The notes under the pieces were generated by a model. The model saw only the letters and a program-made list of their open reading frames with translations. It was not told where the DNA came from and did no database searches. DNA of 39,760 nucleotides from Bacillus sp. FJAT-29790 (lineage in GTDB: Bacteria > Bacillota > Bacilli > Bacillales > Cytobacillaceae). Every line of letters starts with the position of its first letter. Positions within the stretch are counted from its first letter, which is position 1. This document shows positions 1 through 8,381 of this stretch, one piece after another. The stretch spans positions 2,443,307-2,483,066 of the forward strand of contig NZ_JAHNZZ010000001.1 in the NCBI RefSeq assembly GCF_019039215.1, written 5' to 3'. The position numbers were made by a program, and so were the translations under genes.

Positions 1-67
1 TGCTCCAATCAACTCAGATTGTTATACAAAACACACTAAAAAAGCAACAAGGTTTACGAGAACAGCC
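1..67 (+). repeat. Right-hand tail of the dispersed ~290-bp repeat
   Basis: The first 67 bases match the last part of the copies at 7082-7372 and 20924-21151: gctccaatcaactcagatt, then an AT-rich stretch, then aacaa.gtttacgagaacagcc. The rest of this copy lies left of the window or has been lost. It ends 12 bp before the FadR-like box. Confidence 0.75.
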
Positions 68-79
68 TTATTTTTCAAA

Positions 80-97
80 TGAATGAATGATCATTCA
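80..97. promoter_or_regulatory. FadR-like operator
   Basis: The 18-mer TGAATGAATGATCATTCA contains a perfect 16-bp palindrome (83-98). It differs at one position from the Bacillus FadR (TetR family) consensus as I recall it, TGAATGAMTARTCATTCA. It lies beyond the lcfA terminator, so it more likely controls the next leftward gene outside the window (fadR or fadB in the B. subtilis order) than lcfA itself. FadR represses fatty-acid degradation genes and is released by long-chain acyl-CoA. Confidence 0.7.
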
Positions 98-198
98 TAT
101 TTTTATAATAAAAGCCCCATTCCTTTCTGTCAAGGAGACACTATTTTGTATATCATTCTTTATGCCGTTTAAAAACTTTGGGGACAAGCTAAAACAGT

Positions 199-230
199 TA
201 AAAATAAAGAGCCGAGTGATATCGGTCTCT
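199..230 (-). terminator. Rho-independent terminator of lcfA
   Basis: On the minus strand, just past the lcfA stop, agagaccga and tcggctct pair (one bulge) across a short loop and are followed by tttattttt. This ends the lcfA transcript before the FadR-like box. Confidence 0.7.
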
Positions 231-233
231 GCA

Positions 234-1937
234 TTAAGCCCGTTTTTCCTCTTCATCTTTTATTTTCCTTTTTTCCTCGTCTACAAGGACTCTTCTCAAA
301 ATTTTTCCGACTGCTGTCTTCGGAAGTTCATCTCGAATTTCATATACCCTCGGAACCTTGTAAGCCGCAAGATGCTTCCTTGCAAACTCATTTAATTCAG
401 CTTCATTTACCTTAGCTCCCTCTTTTAGAACAACGTAGGCTTTGACAGTCTCGCCTCGATATGGGTCAGGAATCCCAGCAGCCACTACTTCCTGTATATC
501 AGGATGTTCATATAATACTTCTTCAATTTCACGTGGATAAATATTAAATCCGCCTGCAATGATCATGTCTTTCTTTCTATCAACTACATAGAAATAACCA
601 TCCTCATCCATATAGCCAAGATCACCAGTCAGCAGCCAGCCATCTTTTAAAGTCTCAGCAGTATCCTCTGGCCGGTTCCAATATCCTTTCATGACTTGTG
701 GCCCGTTGACAGCAATTTCACCCACTTCCCCAGGTGGCAGTCGTTCACCCGTTTCCATGGATAGAATCGCAGCATCTGTATCTGGCCATGGAACCCCAAT
801 ACTTCCTTTTACACGCGGATGGTCCCACAGGAAATTAGCGTGCGTAACAGGGGATGATTCTGTTAAGCCGTATCCTTCAACAAGCTTTCCGCCTGTAATT
901 TTCTCGAATTTTTCCTGGATTTCTACAGGGAGAGCAGCAGAGCCGCTAATACAGGAATCAATTGAAGATAAGTCATACTTTTTCAAATCCGGGTGATTCA
1001 GTAATCCAATATAAATCGTTGGAGCACCTGGGAATAAAGTCGGCCGTTGTTTTTGAATTGTTTTAAGTGTCGTTTCGGCATCGAATTTCGGCATCAATAT
1101 CATTTTATAAGCATCCATTACTGATAAAATTAACACGGTTGTCATGCCGTAGACATGAAAAAGTGGGAGAACCCCCAACACAACTTCTTGTCCACGTTTA
1201 CATTTATAAAGCCAAGCCTTACACATTGCGGCATTTGCAACAAGATTCCTATGTGTTAGCATGACCCCTTTCGGGAAGCCTGTCGTGCCACCAGTATATT
1301 GTAATAAGGCCAAATCTTCTTCAAAATCAAAAGGATATTCCTTTATTGTTCGAATCGGCTTTTTTAATATTTCTGTCAACAGATGATGATTGCCTTCATG
1401 TTTCACATTAACAACAATTCCATACTGCTTTTTTTGAATAAATGGGTAAACCAGATTTTTGGGAAATGGGAGAAAGTCCTTGATAGCGGTTACAATTACA
1501 TGCTGTAAATTAGTCTGAGGCTTCACTTTTGTTACTCTTGGAAATAAAATATCCATTGTGATGATCGCTTTCGCTCCTGAATCCTTCATTTGATATTCAA
1601 GCTCCCGCTCCATATACAGCGGATTCGTCTGAACGACGATTCCTCCAGCCATCAGGATGCCGTAATAACTAATAACTGCCTGTGGAATATTCGGAAGCAT
1701 GATGGCCACCCGGTCCCCTTTTTCAATTCCCAGCTCCTGTAGATAGCATGCAAGTTTCATTGATCCATCGTAAATATACTGATAAGTGAATTCCTTTCCC
1801 ATAAAGTGAATGGCCATTTTATCTGGGGATTCCTCAGCTGCCTTTTTTAAATACGCTTGTACCGGCTGATTCATATATGTCAAAGTCGAGGGGATTTCAT
1901 CCGGATACTTTTGAAGCCACGGCTTATTGTTTAACAA
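234..1937 (-). CDS. lcfA: Long-chain fatty-acid--CoA ligase
   Basis: Activates long-chain fatty acids to acyl-CoA (via acyl-AMP) for beta-oxidation; cytoplasmic or membrane-associated. The AMP-binding signature YTGGTTGFPKG lies near residue 217, and the C-terminal ANL motifs LLTGDLGYMDEDGYF and VDRKKDMI are present, ending with the catalytic lysine region TAVGKILRR. The reading frame is open to 2021, but the start is taken as TTG at 1937: AAAGGAGGG stands 7 nt upstream, and the product then begins MLNNKPWLQKYP, matching the start of B. subtilis LcfA (recalled). This gives 567 aa, normal for the family. It is the last gene of the leftward block with its own sigma-A promoter and terminator. The AMP-ligase assignment is certain; the chain-length preference is inferred from synteny. 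Confidence 0.93.
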   Translation of the reverse strand: MLNNKPWLQKYPDEIPSTLTYMNQPVQAYLKKAAEESPDKMAIHFMGKEFTYQYIYDGSMKLACYLQELGIEKGDRVAIMLPNIPQAVISYYGILMAGGIVVQTNPLYMERELEYQMKDSGAKAIITMDILFPRVTKVKPQTNLQHVIVTAIKDFLPFPKNLVYPFIQKKQYGIVVNVKHEGNHHLLTEILKKPIRTIKEYPFDFEEDLALLQYTGGTTGFPKGVMLTHRNLVANAAMCKAWLYKCKRGQEVVLGVLPLFHVYGMTTVLILSVMDAYKMILMPKFDAETTLKTIQKQRPTLFPGAPTIYIGLLNHPDLKKYDLSSIDSCISGSAALPVEIQEKFEKITGGKLVEGYGLTESSPVTHANFLWDHPRVKGSIGVPWPDTDAAILSMETGERLPPGEVGEIAVNGPQVMKGYWNRPEDTAETLKDGWLLTGDLGYMDEDGYFYVVDRKKDMIIAGGFNIYPREIEEVLYEHPDIQEVVAAGIPDPYRGETVKAYVVLKEGAKVNEAELNEFARKHLAAYKVPRVYEIRDELPKTAVGKILRRVLVDEEKRKIKDEEEKRA

Positions 1938-1992
1938 TTCTTTCCCTCCTTTATACCTAAAAATTATTAGAACATTCCCACTGTTCGTTCTT

Positions 1993-2021
1993 ATTATAAT
2001 ATAATGAACTTTACATGACAA
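1993..2021 (-). promoter_or_regulatory. Sigma-A promoter of lcfA
   Basis: Minus strand TTGTCA (2016-2021), a 17-bp spacer, then TATAAT (1993-1998). Transcription would start near 1986, about 50 nt before the TTG start. In the leader an imperfect inverted repeat GAACA-N7-TGTTC lies at about 1970-1986; it is not a FadR box. Confidence 0.75.
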
Positions 2022-2206
2022 TTAGAATAAGACAAATCACTCAAAGTAAAATTTATTTTAGATTTGTCCTTCCTTAATAGATAATTCATACATGAGCGTC
2101 TGCTCTAAACCTAGTATGTAAATGGAGGTCGGCCCACTTTCACTGCTCTGGTTATTCCTACGTCATAAAGGACAAACTCTGCATAGGTCGACCGGCAATT
2201 TATTAT
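2022..2206. other. Intergenic stretch between the mini-gene terminator and lcfA promoter
   Basis: Together with the flanking promoter and terminator this fills the gap between lcfA and the 27-codon gene. I see no gene, repeat copy or convincing operator here. Confidence 0.5.
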
Positions 2207-2210
2207 TCAC

Positions 2211-2240
2211 AAAAAAAAAACCGCCGTAATGATACAGCGA
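2211..2240 (-). terminator. Rho-independent terminator of the zapA-mutS2-yshE block
   Basis: Minus strand CGCTGTA tcat TACGGCG (7-bp stem with one G-U pair) followed by ten T residues (2211-2220). It separates the repair/DUF350 unit from lcfA. Confidence 0.85.
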
Positions 2241-2270
2241 TTTTCCTTTTAAACTTATTTTAATAAAACA

Positions 2271-2354
2271 TTAAGCGATAAATATTAAATATATGGCACC
2301 AACGAGTATGAATCCCCCGCAAAGAATCATTAAGACTTTCGCTAATTTCTCCAC
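2271..2354 (-). CDS. Predicted 27-residue membrane mini-protein
   Basis: GTG at 2354 opens a 27-codon frame that ends at TAA 2271. The product is Lys-containing at its N-terminus (VEKLAKV) and then almost wholly hydrophobic (LMILCGGFILVGAIYLIFIA), a single transmembrane span. A ribosome-binding site, AAGGAG, overlaps the stop codon of the upstream DUF350 gene and is 8-9 nt from the GTG, so translation may be coupled. The terminator at 2211-2240 follows directly, so the mini-gene is inside the transcription unit. No function is known to me. The neighbour is a multi-span DUF350 protein, so a small accessory subunit is a reasonable guess, no more. It was found by reading the sequence and is too short for ordinary gene callers. 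Confidence 0.55.
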   Translation of the reverse strand: MEKLAKVLMILCGGFILVGAIYLIFIA

Positions 2355-2369
2355 TGTATCAGTCGCTCC

Positions 2370-2777
2370 TTAAGATAGCCCTGCCCCGATAATGTATGAC
2401 AAGCCGATAGAAATGGTCATGGATATCAATCCTACTGCTTTGTTATTATTTGCAATTTCCTCATCGATTTTGAATTTGGGCGTCATAAATTCAAAGATAA
2501 AATAACCGAACAGCAATAAAGCGAAGCCAAAGACACCCCAAACAACCATTGTCAGCAAAGAATCATTATGCAAAATAGAATGCCGAAAGATATTGGCAAT
2601 CCCAAAAATCTTCCCCCCTGTTGCCATTGCAACGGCTACATTCCCTTTTTTAATTTCCTCCCAGTTCCGATATTTCGTGACCAGTTCAAAAACAGCCAGA
2701 AAAACAATCATACACAGCACGACGACACTGTAATACCCTGCTGTTCGCACAAATTCGTTTTCCCAAAATTGGTTCAT
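2370..2777 (-). CDS. yshE: DUF350 family membrane protein
   Basis: 135 aa with about four hydrophobic spans (roughly residues 14-34, 45-65, 77-98 and 112-132) and a charged loop with FEFMTPKFKIDEEI. This matches the DUF350/YshE family of small inner-membrane proteins, whose biochemical role is not established. It is 18 bp downstream of mutS2 in the same direction, as yshE follows mutS2 in B. subtilis. Its stop codon overlaps the ribosome-binding site of the 27-residue mini-protein. Start ATG at 2777 is preceded by a GGGGAG-type site. Family placement is firm; function unknown. Confidence 0.85.
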   Translation of the reverse strand: MNQFWENEFVRTAGYYSVVVLCMIVFLAVFELVTKYRNWEEIKKGNVAVAMATGGKIFGIANIFRHSILHNDSLLTMVVWGVFGFALLLFGYFIFEFMTPKFKIDEEIANNNKAVGLISMTISIGLSYIIGAGLS

Positions 2778-2795
2778 TTCTATTCTCCCCGCCCG

Positions 2796-5153
2796 TTATT
2801 TGAACTCAACAATTGTCACACCTGAACCGCCTTCACCTGCTTCGCCAAAACGGATTTTTTTAACCGCACGATGGTTCCTTAAGTACTCCTGTACTCCTTG
2901 CCTTAATACCCCAGTTCCTTTCCCATGAATCACGGACACACGAGGATAGTTGGCAAGCAGCGCATCATCAATATATTTTTCAACGCGAAGCAAGGCATTT
3001 TCAAACCGTTCTCCGCGCAGATCAAGTTCAAGATTAACATGGAAGTCCCTTCCTTTTACAGTGGCTAACGGCCTTGTTTCCACTTGTTTCGGACTTTTAA
3101 TAAATTCCAGATCCTTTTCCGCAACTTTCATTTTCATAATCCCCATTTGCACTTGCCACTCATGATCTGAAGTCTTTTCGATCAAATGTCCTTTTTGTCC
3201 GAAGCTTATTACTTTCACTTCATCACCTGGTTTGAATATGCGTTTTGCTGCACCTGGTTTAGCAGGCTTCTTCGATTTATTTATTTTTGGAACCGCCTCT
3301 TCCAGGCGTCTTTTCGCTTCAATCAATTCATGCTCTTTAACTTCCGCATGCTTTTCTATTCGCATCTTTCTTAAATCACGAATGATTGTTTCCGCTTCAG
3401 CCTTAGCTTCATTAATGATCTCAGCAGCCTTATCAGCTGCTTTTTCATGAAGGACATCTTTTTGATCGTAAAATTCGATCATTTGCTTTTGTAAATCTTT
3501 ATGCAATTTTTCAGCATTTTTTAAAAGATCATTCGTTTCTTCACGTTCCGCTTCTGCCAGTCTTTTGCTCTCTTCTAATGAAGCGATCATCTCTTCCACT
3601 TTATTGCTGTCAGCACTTATATAAGAGCGGGCAGACATAATTACATCGTCATTTAAACCGAGACGTTTGGAAATTTCAAACGCATTACTTCGCCCTGGAA
3701 CGCCGATAAGCAGCTTATATGTCGGGCTCAATGTTTCAATATCGAATTCTACACTGGCGTTAATGACACCTTCACGATTATACCCATATGCTTTTAATTC
3801 AGGGTAATGGGTTGTCGCAATGACTCTTGCTCCGCGTTTATAAACTTCATCAAGAATGGAGATAGCAAGTGCAGATCCTTCCTGCGGGTCTGTTCCTGAA
3901 CCCAATTCGTCAAATAGCACAAGACTGTCATAGTCAACATTATTAAGGATATCGACTATATTCACCATATGGGATGAAAACGTACTGAGGCTTTGTTCAA
4001 TTGATTGTTCATCCCCGATATCTGCATAAACAGCCCCGAAGACCGCGGTTTCTGATCCGTCTAAGGCTGGAATTTGCAACCCAGCCTGGGCCATCAACGT
4101 ACATAAGCCAACGGTTTTTAATGTGACTGTTTTCCCGCCTGTATTAGGTCCTGTTATGACGATGGTCGAGTAATCGCTGCCTAATGTGACATCATTTGCT
4201 ACTACTACATCTGCTGGAATGAGAGGATGTCGCGCTTTAAATAATGAAATTCTGCCTTCATTATTTACGTTCGGCTTTGACGCCTTTATACGCTTACTGT
4301 AACGCGCTTTCGCAAACATAAAGTCAATCTGGCCTAGTACGGCTACAATTATTTCTAGCTCTTCACTATGCTCCGCGACTCTTCCAGAAAGCTCAATTAA
4401 AATCCGTTCAACTTCCTGCTGCTCTTTCACTCGTATTTCTTGAAGCTCATTATTTAATTGCACAATTGATTGTGGTTCAATAAATAACGTTTGGCCTGAG
4501 GAGCTTTGATCATGAATAATTCCGCCATAATGCCCTTTGTATTCCTGTTTGACCGGAATAACAAAACGATCGTTTCGTATCGTGATGATGGCATCTGAAA
4601 GCATTTTTTGAGCGTTTGATGATCGGATCATGCTTTCAAGCCGTTCCCTAACACGTGATTCCTTCGTCCGTAATTGATTACGAAGCGATCGGAGTGTCTC
4701 ACTTGCGCTATCAAGCACTTCCCCATTTTCATCAATCGCATTTCTAATTGACGTTTCTAACTCTGCTAAAACAATAATTTGTTCTGTATAGTTTAATAAA
4801 ATAGGCAGATGGCTATTATCGGCTGCAAAATCTTCAATAAATCTTTTTATTTGTCTGCTTGCATGGATTGTACTGGAAATTTGCGTAAGTTCTTGAGGGC
4901 TGAGCATCCCGCCAATAACCGATCGTTTCACATGAGGACGGATATCGTAGATTCCCCCCAATGGAACATTCCCTTTTATACGCAGAACTTTAGCCGCTTC
5001 ATCCGTTTCCTCCTGCCAAAGCACTACTTCCTCAAAGTCGGCAGATGGCATTAAGTCTTCTGCTTTTCTTTTTCCTAAAGAAGAAGATACATGCTCAAGC
5101 AATTGCTCTCTTACTTTATGAAATTCAAGTACCTTTAAAACACGTTCCTGCAT
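2796..5153 (-). CDS. mutS2: MutS2: endonuclease/ribosome-rescue ATPase
   Basis: MutS-family ATPase lacking the mismatch-recognition domain; in Bacillus it has been linked to suppression of recombination and to splitting of collided ribosomes. Visible features in order: MutS core, Walker [10 protein letters not shown], Walker B region [13 protein letters not shown], a long charged coiled coil ([20 protein letters not shown] and on), and a C-terminal Smr nuclease domain with LDLRGERF and HGKGTGVLR. The start is ATG at 5153, because AAAGGAGG is 8-10 nt upstream and the product then begins [14 protein letters not shown] as in the family; the upstream in-frame extension to 5258 runs through the repeat-like leader. 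Length 785 aa, as in B. subtilis. Confidence 0.95.
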   Translation of the reverse strand: MQERVLKVLEFHKVREQLLEHVSSSLGKRKAEDLMPSADFEEVVLWQEETDEAAKVLRIKGNVPLGGIYDIRPHVKRSVIGGMLSPQELTQISSTIHASRQIKRFIEDFAADNSHLPILLNYTEQIIVLAELETSIRNAIDENGEVLDSASETLRSLRNQLRTKESRVRERLESMIRSSNAQKMLSDAIITIRNDRFVIPVKQEYKGHYGGIIHDQSSSGQTLFIEPQSIVQLNNELQEIRVKEQQEVERILIELSGRVAEHSEELEIIVAVLGQIDFMFAKARYSKRIKASKPNVNNEGRISLFKARHPLIPADVVVANDVTLGSDYSTIVITGPNTGGKTVTLKTVGLCTLMAQAGLQIPALDGSETAVFGAVYADIGDEQSIEQSLSTFSSHMVNIVDILNNVDYDSLVLFDELGSGTDPQEGSALAISILDEVYKRGARVIATTHYPELKAYGYNREGVINASVEFDIETLSPTYKLLIGVPGRSNAFEISKRLGLNDDVIMSARSYISADSNKVEEMIASLEESKRLAEAEREETNDLLKNAEKLHKDLQKQMIEFYDQKDVLHEKAADKAAEIINEAKAEAETIIRDLRKMRIEKHAEVKEHELIEAKRRLEEAVPKINKSKKPAKPGAAKRIFKPGDEVKVISFGQKGHLIEKTSDHEWQVQMGIMKMKVAEKDLEFIKSPKQVETRPLATVKGRDFHVNLELDLRGERFENALLRVEKYIDDALLANYPRVSVIHGKGTGVLRQGVQEYLRNHRAVKKIRFGEAGEGGSGVTIVEFK

Positions 5154-5175
5154 GAGGAATTTTCCTCCTTTAATT

Positions 5176-5281
5176 AGAAAAGCGGCAGCGCCTTCGGAAC
5201 AATCAGAAAGCCGATTGTTCCTGCATTGATATTCTATGGAGCTTTCCTTAGTGCTCAAGCGCTGGATTTAGACACCTTTCT
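5176..5281. repeat. Degenerate intergenic repeat with hairpin in the mutS2 leader
   Basis: The segment begins agaaaagcggcagcgcc and ends gctcaagcgctggatttaga, which resemble the two ends of a second intergenic repeat family common in Bacillaceae (recalled, not searched). Inside it, GGAACAATC (5196-5204) and GATTGTTCC (5213-5221) form a perfect 9-bp stem. There is no T-run, so it is not an obvious terminator; it lies in the mutS2 5' leader. Confidence 0.45.
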
Positions 5282-5293
5282 AACTTCAAAAAT

Positions 5294-7012
5294 TTATTTT
5301 CTGTCTCGTAAGAATTCAAACAACTCATCTATATTTAGCGCATTAAGGACAGAATCTTTCTTAATCCAGCCCTTTTTTGCCGTAGATACGCCAATTTCCA
5401 TATGGGCTAGAGTATCGATTTTATGGGCATCGGTGTTTATGACAATTTTCACACCCGCGTCCTGAGCTTGTCTTAAGTATTGGGGCGCAAGGTCGAGGCG
5501 GTTTGGATTTGCGTTCAGCTCTAATACAGTATTCGTTTCTTTTGCCAATTCAATCAGCATTTCCATATCCACATCATAGCCCTCCCTCCGGCCAATTAAT
5601 CTTCCAGTTGGGTGAGCGATAATATCAACATGCGCATTTTTCATTGCTGACTTTAAACGCTCCATAATCTTTTCTTTCGATTGTGAAAAAGAAGAATGGA
5701 TCGATGCGATGACGATATCCATTTCAGCAAGTAGTTCATCATCATAATCTAGTGTACCGTCAGGCAAGATATCCATTTCAACACCCGACAAAATCGTGAT
5801 ATCATCATAAAGTTCATTTAAGCGCTTAATTTCTTCATTTTGCTGTCTAAGCCTTTCAGGTGTTAAGCCATTCGCCACTTTTAAATATTGGGAGTGATCG
5901 GTAATCGCCATATATTTGTAGCCCAACTTCCTGCAAGCTTCAACCATTTCTTCAATTGAAAAAGCTCCATCACTCCAAGTGGAGTGCATATGAAGATCTC
6001 CTTTAATATCAGTAAGAGAAATAAGATCCAGATCAGCAGAATACTCATCCACTTCTTTGCCGTCCTCTCTAATTTCAGGAGGAATAAATGGCAGTCCAAA
6101 ATGGGCATAGAATTCTTCTTCCGTTGAAAAAGCAGTCATTTCGCCCGTTTCGTTATTTTCTACTCCGTATTCGCTGATTTTTTCTCCGCGTTCTTTAGCC
6201 AGTTGACGCATTCTCACATTATGCTCTTTCGATCCCGTAAAATGATGGAGTGTTGTCGCAAATTCGTGCGGTTTTATTAGACGGAAATCTACGGAAACAT
6301 CATAGCTATGTTCGAAAATAACGGAAACCTTCGTATCACCGGCTGAGATAATTTCCTTTATATTAGATAGACTTAATAGTTTTTCTTTTATGGCTGAAGG
6401 ATTATCAGTTGCGATAATAAAATCCAAGTCCTTAATTGTTTCTCTCATGCGCCTTAAACTTCCAGCTCTTGAGTATTTCTCAATTTCATTCATTTTGCTT
6501 AAATGTAATTCAATTTCTTCTGCAATAGGAAGCATATATGCTAGCGGAAGCCGTTCCGGCCTTGCTCCAGCATTCTCAAGAGCCGCCAGGATTTTCTCTT
6601 CCGATTTTTTGCCGAATCCAGCAAGAGCTTGTACTTTGCCATTACGACAAGCATCTTCCAAATCGTCAGCATTCTCAATTGCCAGCTCTTTATAGAGCTT
6701 AGCAATTTTTTTACCCCCTAAACCAGGAAGCTGAAGAAGAGGGATTAGCCCTTTTGGGACTTCTTCTTTAAGCTCTTTTAATACGGACGAGTTCCCTTCC
6801 GTGATAAATTCCTCTATAACCGCAGATGTCCCTTTCCCGATTCCAGGCAATTTCGTAAAATCTTCTATTTCTGTCAAACTAAGATCATTTGCTTCCAGGG
6901 CTGCTGCTGCTTTTCGGAATGCAGCCGTTTTAAAAGGATTTTCACCCTTCAACTCCATATAGATAGCTATCATTTCAAGGAGCCGAATGACATCTTTTTT
7001 ATTTACACTCAT
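5294..7012 (-). CDS. polX: DNA polymerase/3'-5' exonuclease PolX
   Basis: Family X repair polymerase that fills short gaps in base-excision repair, with a fused PHP nuclease. Seen in order: N-terminal helix-hairpin-helix regions (LPGIGKGTSAVIEE and LPGLGGKKIAKLYKEL), a Pol X catalytic core with SLRRMRETIKDLDFI carrying the D-x-D metal pair, and the C-terminal PHP domain with GDLHMHSTWSDG, ITDHS and IIAHPTGR. ATG at 7012 is used (572 aa; B. subtilis PolX is about 570); the frame could extend to a GTG at 7021, but family alignment favours MSVNKKDVIRLLE. Neighbours: mutS2 downstream; yshB upstream, but here separated from it by a dispersed repeat and a terminator. Confidence 0.95.
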   Translation of the reverse strand: MSVNKKDVIRLLEMIAIYMELKGENPFKTAAFRKAAAALEANDLSLTEIEDFTKLPGIGKGTSAVIEEFITEGNSSVLKELKEEVPKGLIPLLQLPGLGGKKIAKLYKELAIENADDLEDACRNGKVQALAGFGKKSEEKILAALENAGARPERLPLAYMLPIAEEIELHLSKMNEIEKYSRAGSLRRMRETIKDLDFIIATDNPSAIKEKLLSLSNIKEIISAGDTKVSVIFEHSYDVSVDFRLIKPHEFATTLHHFTGSKEHNVRMRQLAKERGEKISEYGVENNETGEMTAFSTEEEFYAHFGLPFIPPEIREDGKEVDEYSADLDLISLTDIKGDLHMHSTWSDGAFSIEEMVEACRKLGYKYMAITDHSQYLKVANGLTPERLRQQNEEIKRLNELYDDITILSGVEMDILPDGTLDYDDELLAEMDIVIASIHSSFSQSKEKIMERLKSAMKNAHVDIIAHPTGRLIGRREGYDVDMEMLIELAKETNTVLELNANPNRLDLAPQYLRQAQDAGVKIVINTDAHKIDTLAHMEIGVSTAKKGWIKKDSVLNALNIDELFEFLRDRK

Positions 7013-7081
7013 AAGATACACCGCCAGTAGCCAGTTTAATTTCTATTTAAATGTTTTACTTTCTTTTAATCTTTAAGTAAA

Positions 7082-7372
7082 GACTCATTTCGCATATATT
7101 GTTGTTTTAGCCTTGAAATTTTGCCCGTTGATTTCCGCTGCGGGCACTTGCTTTCCGCGGGGAGGGACGGGAGCCTCCTCGGCGTTACCGCCTGTGGGGT
7201 CTCCCGTTCCCTCTATCTCCCGCTGGATACTGAATTTACATCCTTGAATCTGCCCACGCACGAAGGAAAAGCGATAGCATTTTCGAGGAGTCAAGTGCCC
7301 TCCGCTCCAATCAACTTAGATTATTAAATAATAATTACATTATAATAACAACAAACTTTACGAAAACAGCCA
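7082..7372 (+). repeat. Dispersed ~290-bp repeat, copy A
   Basis: Starts agactcatttcgcatatatt and ends ctttacgaaaacagcc; the ends are imperfect inverted repeats, as seen by comparing ttttcgcatatattgttgtt with the complement of the right end. The middle is GC-rich with a hairpin: GGGACGGGAG (7164-7173) pairs with CTCCCGTTCCC (7201-7211). An open frame (7121-7327) runs through it but has no ribosome-binding site and only reflects the repeat. The element lies between yshB and polX, genes adjacent in B. subtilis. The left end is eroded relative to the copy at 20924. Confidence 0.85.
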
Positions 7373-7406
7373 ATTAAAAAGAAAACTTCTCCACTGTAGA
7401 GAAGTT
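7373..7406 (-). terminator. Terminator of the zapA-yshB unit
   Basis: Minus strand AACTTCTC (7399-7406) and GAGAAGTT (7384-7391) form an 8-bp stem followed by TTCTTTTTAATT. The yshB stop codon lies in the stem. This separates zapA-yshB from polX-mutS2 transcription. Confidence 0.8.
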
Positions 7407-7944
7407 ATGCTGCAAAATATGCAATCCACATTTCTTTGAGTTGCTGTGAGAGAATTGGTGTGTTTTTTACAATTGCTTTTGCCAAAAATGAATCGTTTAA
7501 GTGCATCTGAATCGCGTCCATTGGTACTAATGCAGCTATGTATATTAAAAGAAACATGATAAGATAAACTTCAATAAATCCTAATATTCCACCAGCCCAT
7601 ACATTCAGTTGTTTAAGGACGGGCAAGTTCGTAACAAAATCAAGCATACTTCCAATAATCTGAAGGATGATTTTCACAGCAAAAAAAATCACGACAAAGG
7701 CGATGGCGCGATAGTAGGCATCTTCAAGGTTAGCATTATCAAAAAGCAATTGAGTCGCTGAACCGCCGAAACTCGGATATGGCACCCATAAGGTAAGCTT
7801 TGGTGCAAGCTTTTCGTAATACATATTTGCAATAATAAATGCAATAATGAAGCCTGTTAAATGGATTAACTGGAGAATAAAACCTCTTTTTAATCCTACA
7901 AAAAAACCTAAAATCAATATAATTAATATTGCGAGATCTACCAT
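7405..7944 (-). CDS. yshB: CvpA family membrane protein YshB
   Basis: 179 aa with four to five hydrophobic spans: residues 1-22 (MVDLAILIILILGFFVGLKRG), 24-42, about 78-98 and about 115-140. The opening D-L/I-x-I-L-x-x-G-x-x-G-x-x-R-G pattern is typical of the CvpA/colicin V production family, whose role in Bacillus is not established. It starts 7 nt after the zapA stop; AAGGACTG overlapping that stop is the ribosome-binding site, so the two genes are co-transcribed. Start ATG at 7944. Confidence 0.88.
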   Translation of the reverse strand: MVDLAILIILILGFFVGLKRGFILQLIHLTGFIIAFIIANMYYEKLAPKLTLWVPYPSFGGSATQLLFDNANLEDAYYRAIAFVVIFFAVKIILQIIGSMLDFVTNLPVLKQLNVWAGGILGFIEVYLIMFLLIYIAALVPMDAIQMHLNDSFLAKAIVKNTPILSQQLKEMWIAYFAA

Positions 7945-7951
7945 GACTTAT

Positions 7952-8215
7952 TCAGTCCTTTACTCTTTTTAATTCATTTTCCAGCCGCTCTAGACGATCC
8001 TTTACCTTAATATAGTCATTAACGGCATTGACTGCTGTTAACACAGCTAATTTGCTACTATCCAAAGTAGAATTCTTGGAGCTAATTTCACGCATTTTAT
8101 CATCAACCATTGAGGCAACTAGACGAATATGGCTTGGGCTTTCGGCACCAATAATGATGTATTGTTGTCCGTAAATATCAACACTTGTGCGGTTTTTTTG
8201 TGTATCTGACAACAT
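7952..8215 (-). CDS. zapA: Cell division protein ZapA
   Basis: 87 aa; ZapA binds FtsZ and promotes bundling of protofilaments at the division site. The N-terminal half (VDIYGQQYIIIGAESPSHIR) is the conserved ZapA beta domain, and the C-terminal half (VNDYIKVKDRLERLENELKR) is the dimerising coiled coil. Length is near the 85 aa of B. subtilis ZapA. ATG at 8215 is preceded by AATGGGGGC. It is the first gene of the leftward unit and is divergent from rnhC, as in B. subtilis. Confidence 0.93.
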   Translation of the reverse strand: MLSDTQKNRTSVDIYGQQYIIIGAESPSHIRLVASMVDDKMREISSKNSTLDSSKLAVLTAVNAVNDYIKVKDRLERLENELKRVKD

Positions 8216-8381
8216 TCATGCCCCCATTCTTTAGAATCCTAAACAATATCATAACACGAACAGAAAATCGTGGGAAGTGGAAGCATGGCAAAAAAGTCAG
8301 AACACGTAATCGCATCATTAAAAACAATTAAAACACAGAGATCAGATTTGATCACTGAACCCGTAAAAGGAGCAAATAATC

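Noticed and set aside
7121..7327. 68-codon frame (MPVDFRCGHLL...), also in the copies at 20897 and 29314
   Set aside because: It is carried by the dispersed repeat, lacks a ribosome-binding site and is altered by the deletion in copy B; a by-product of the repeat, not a gene.
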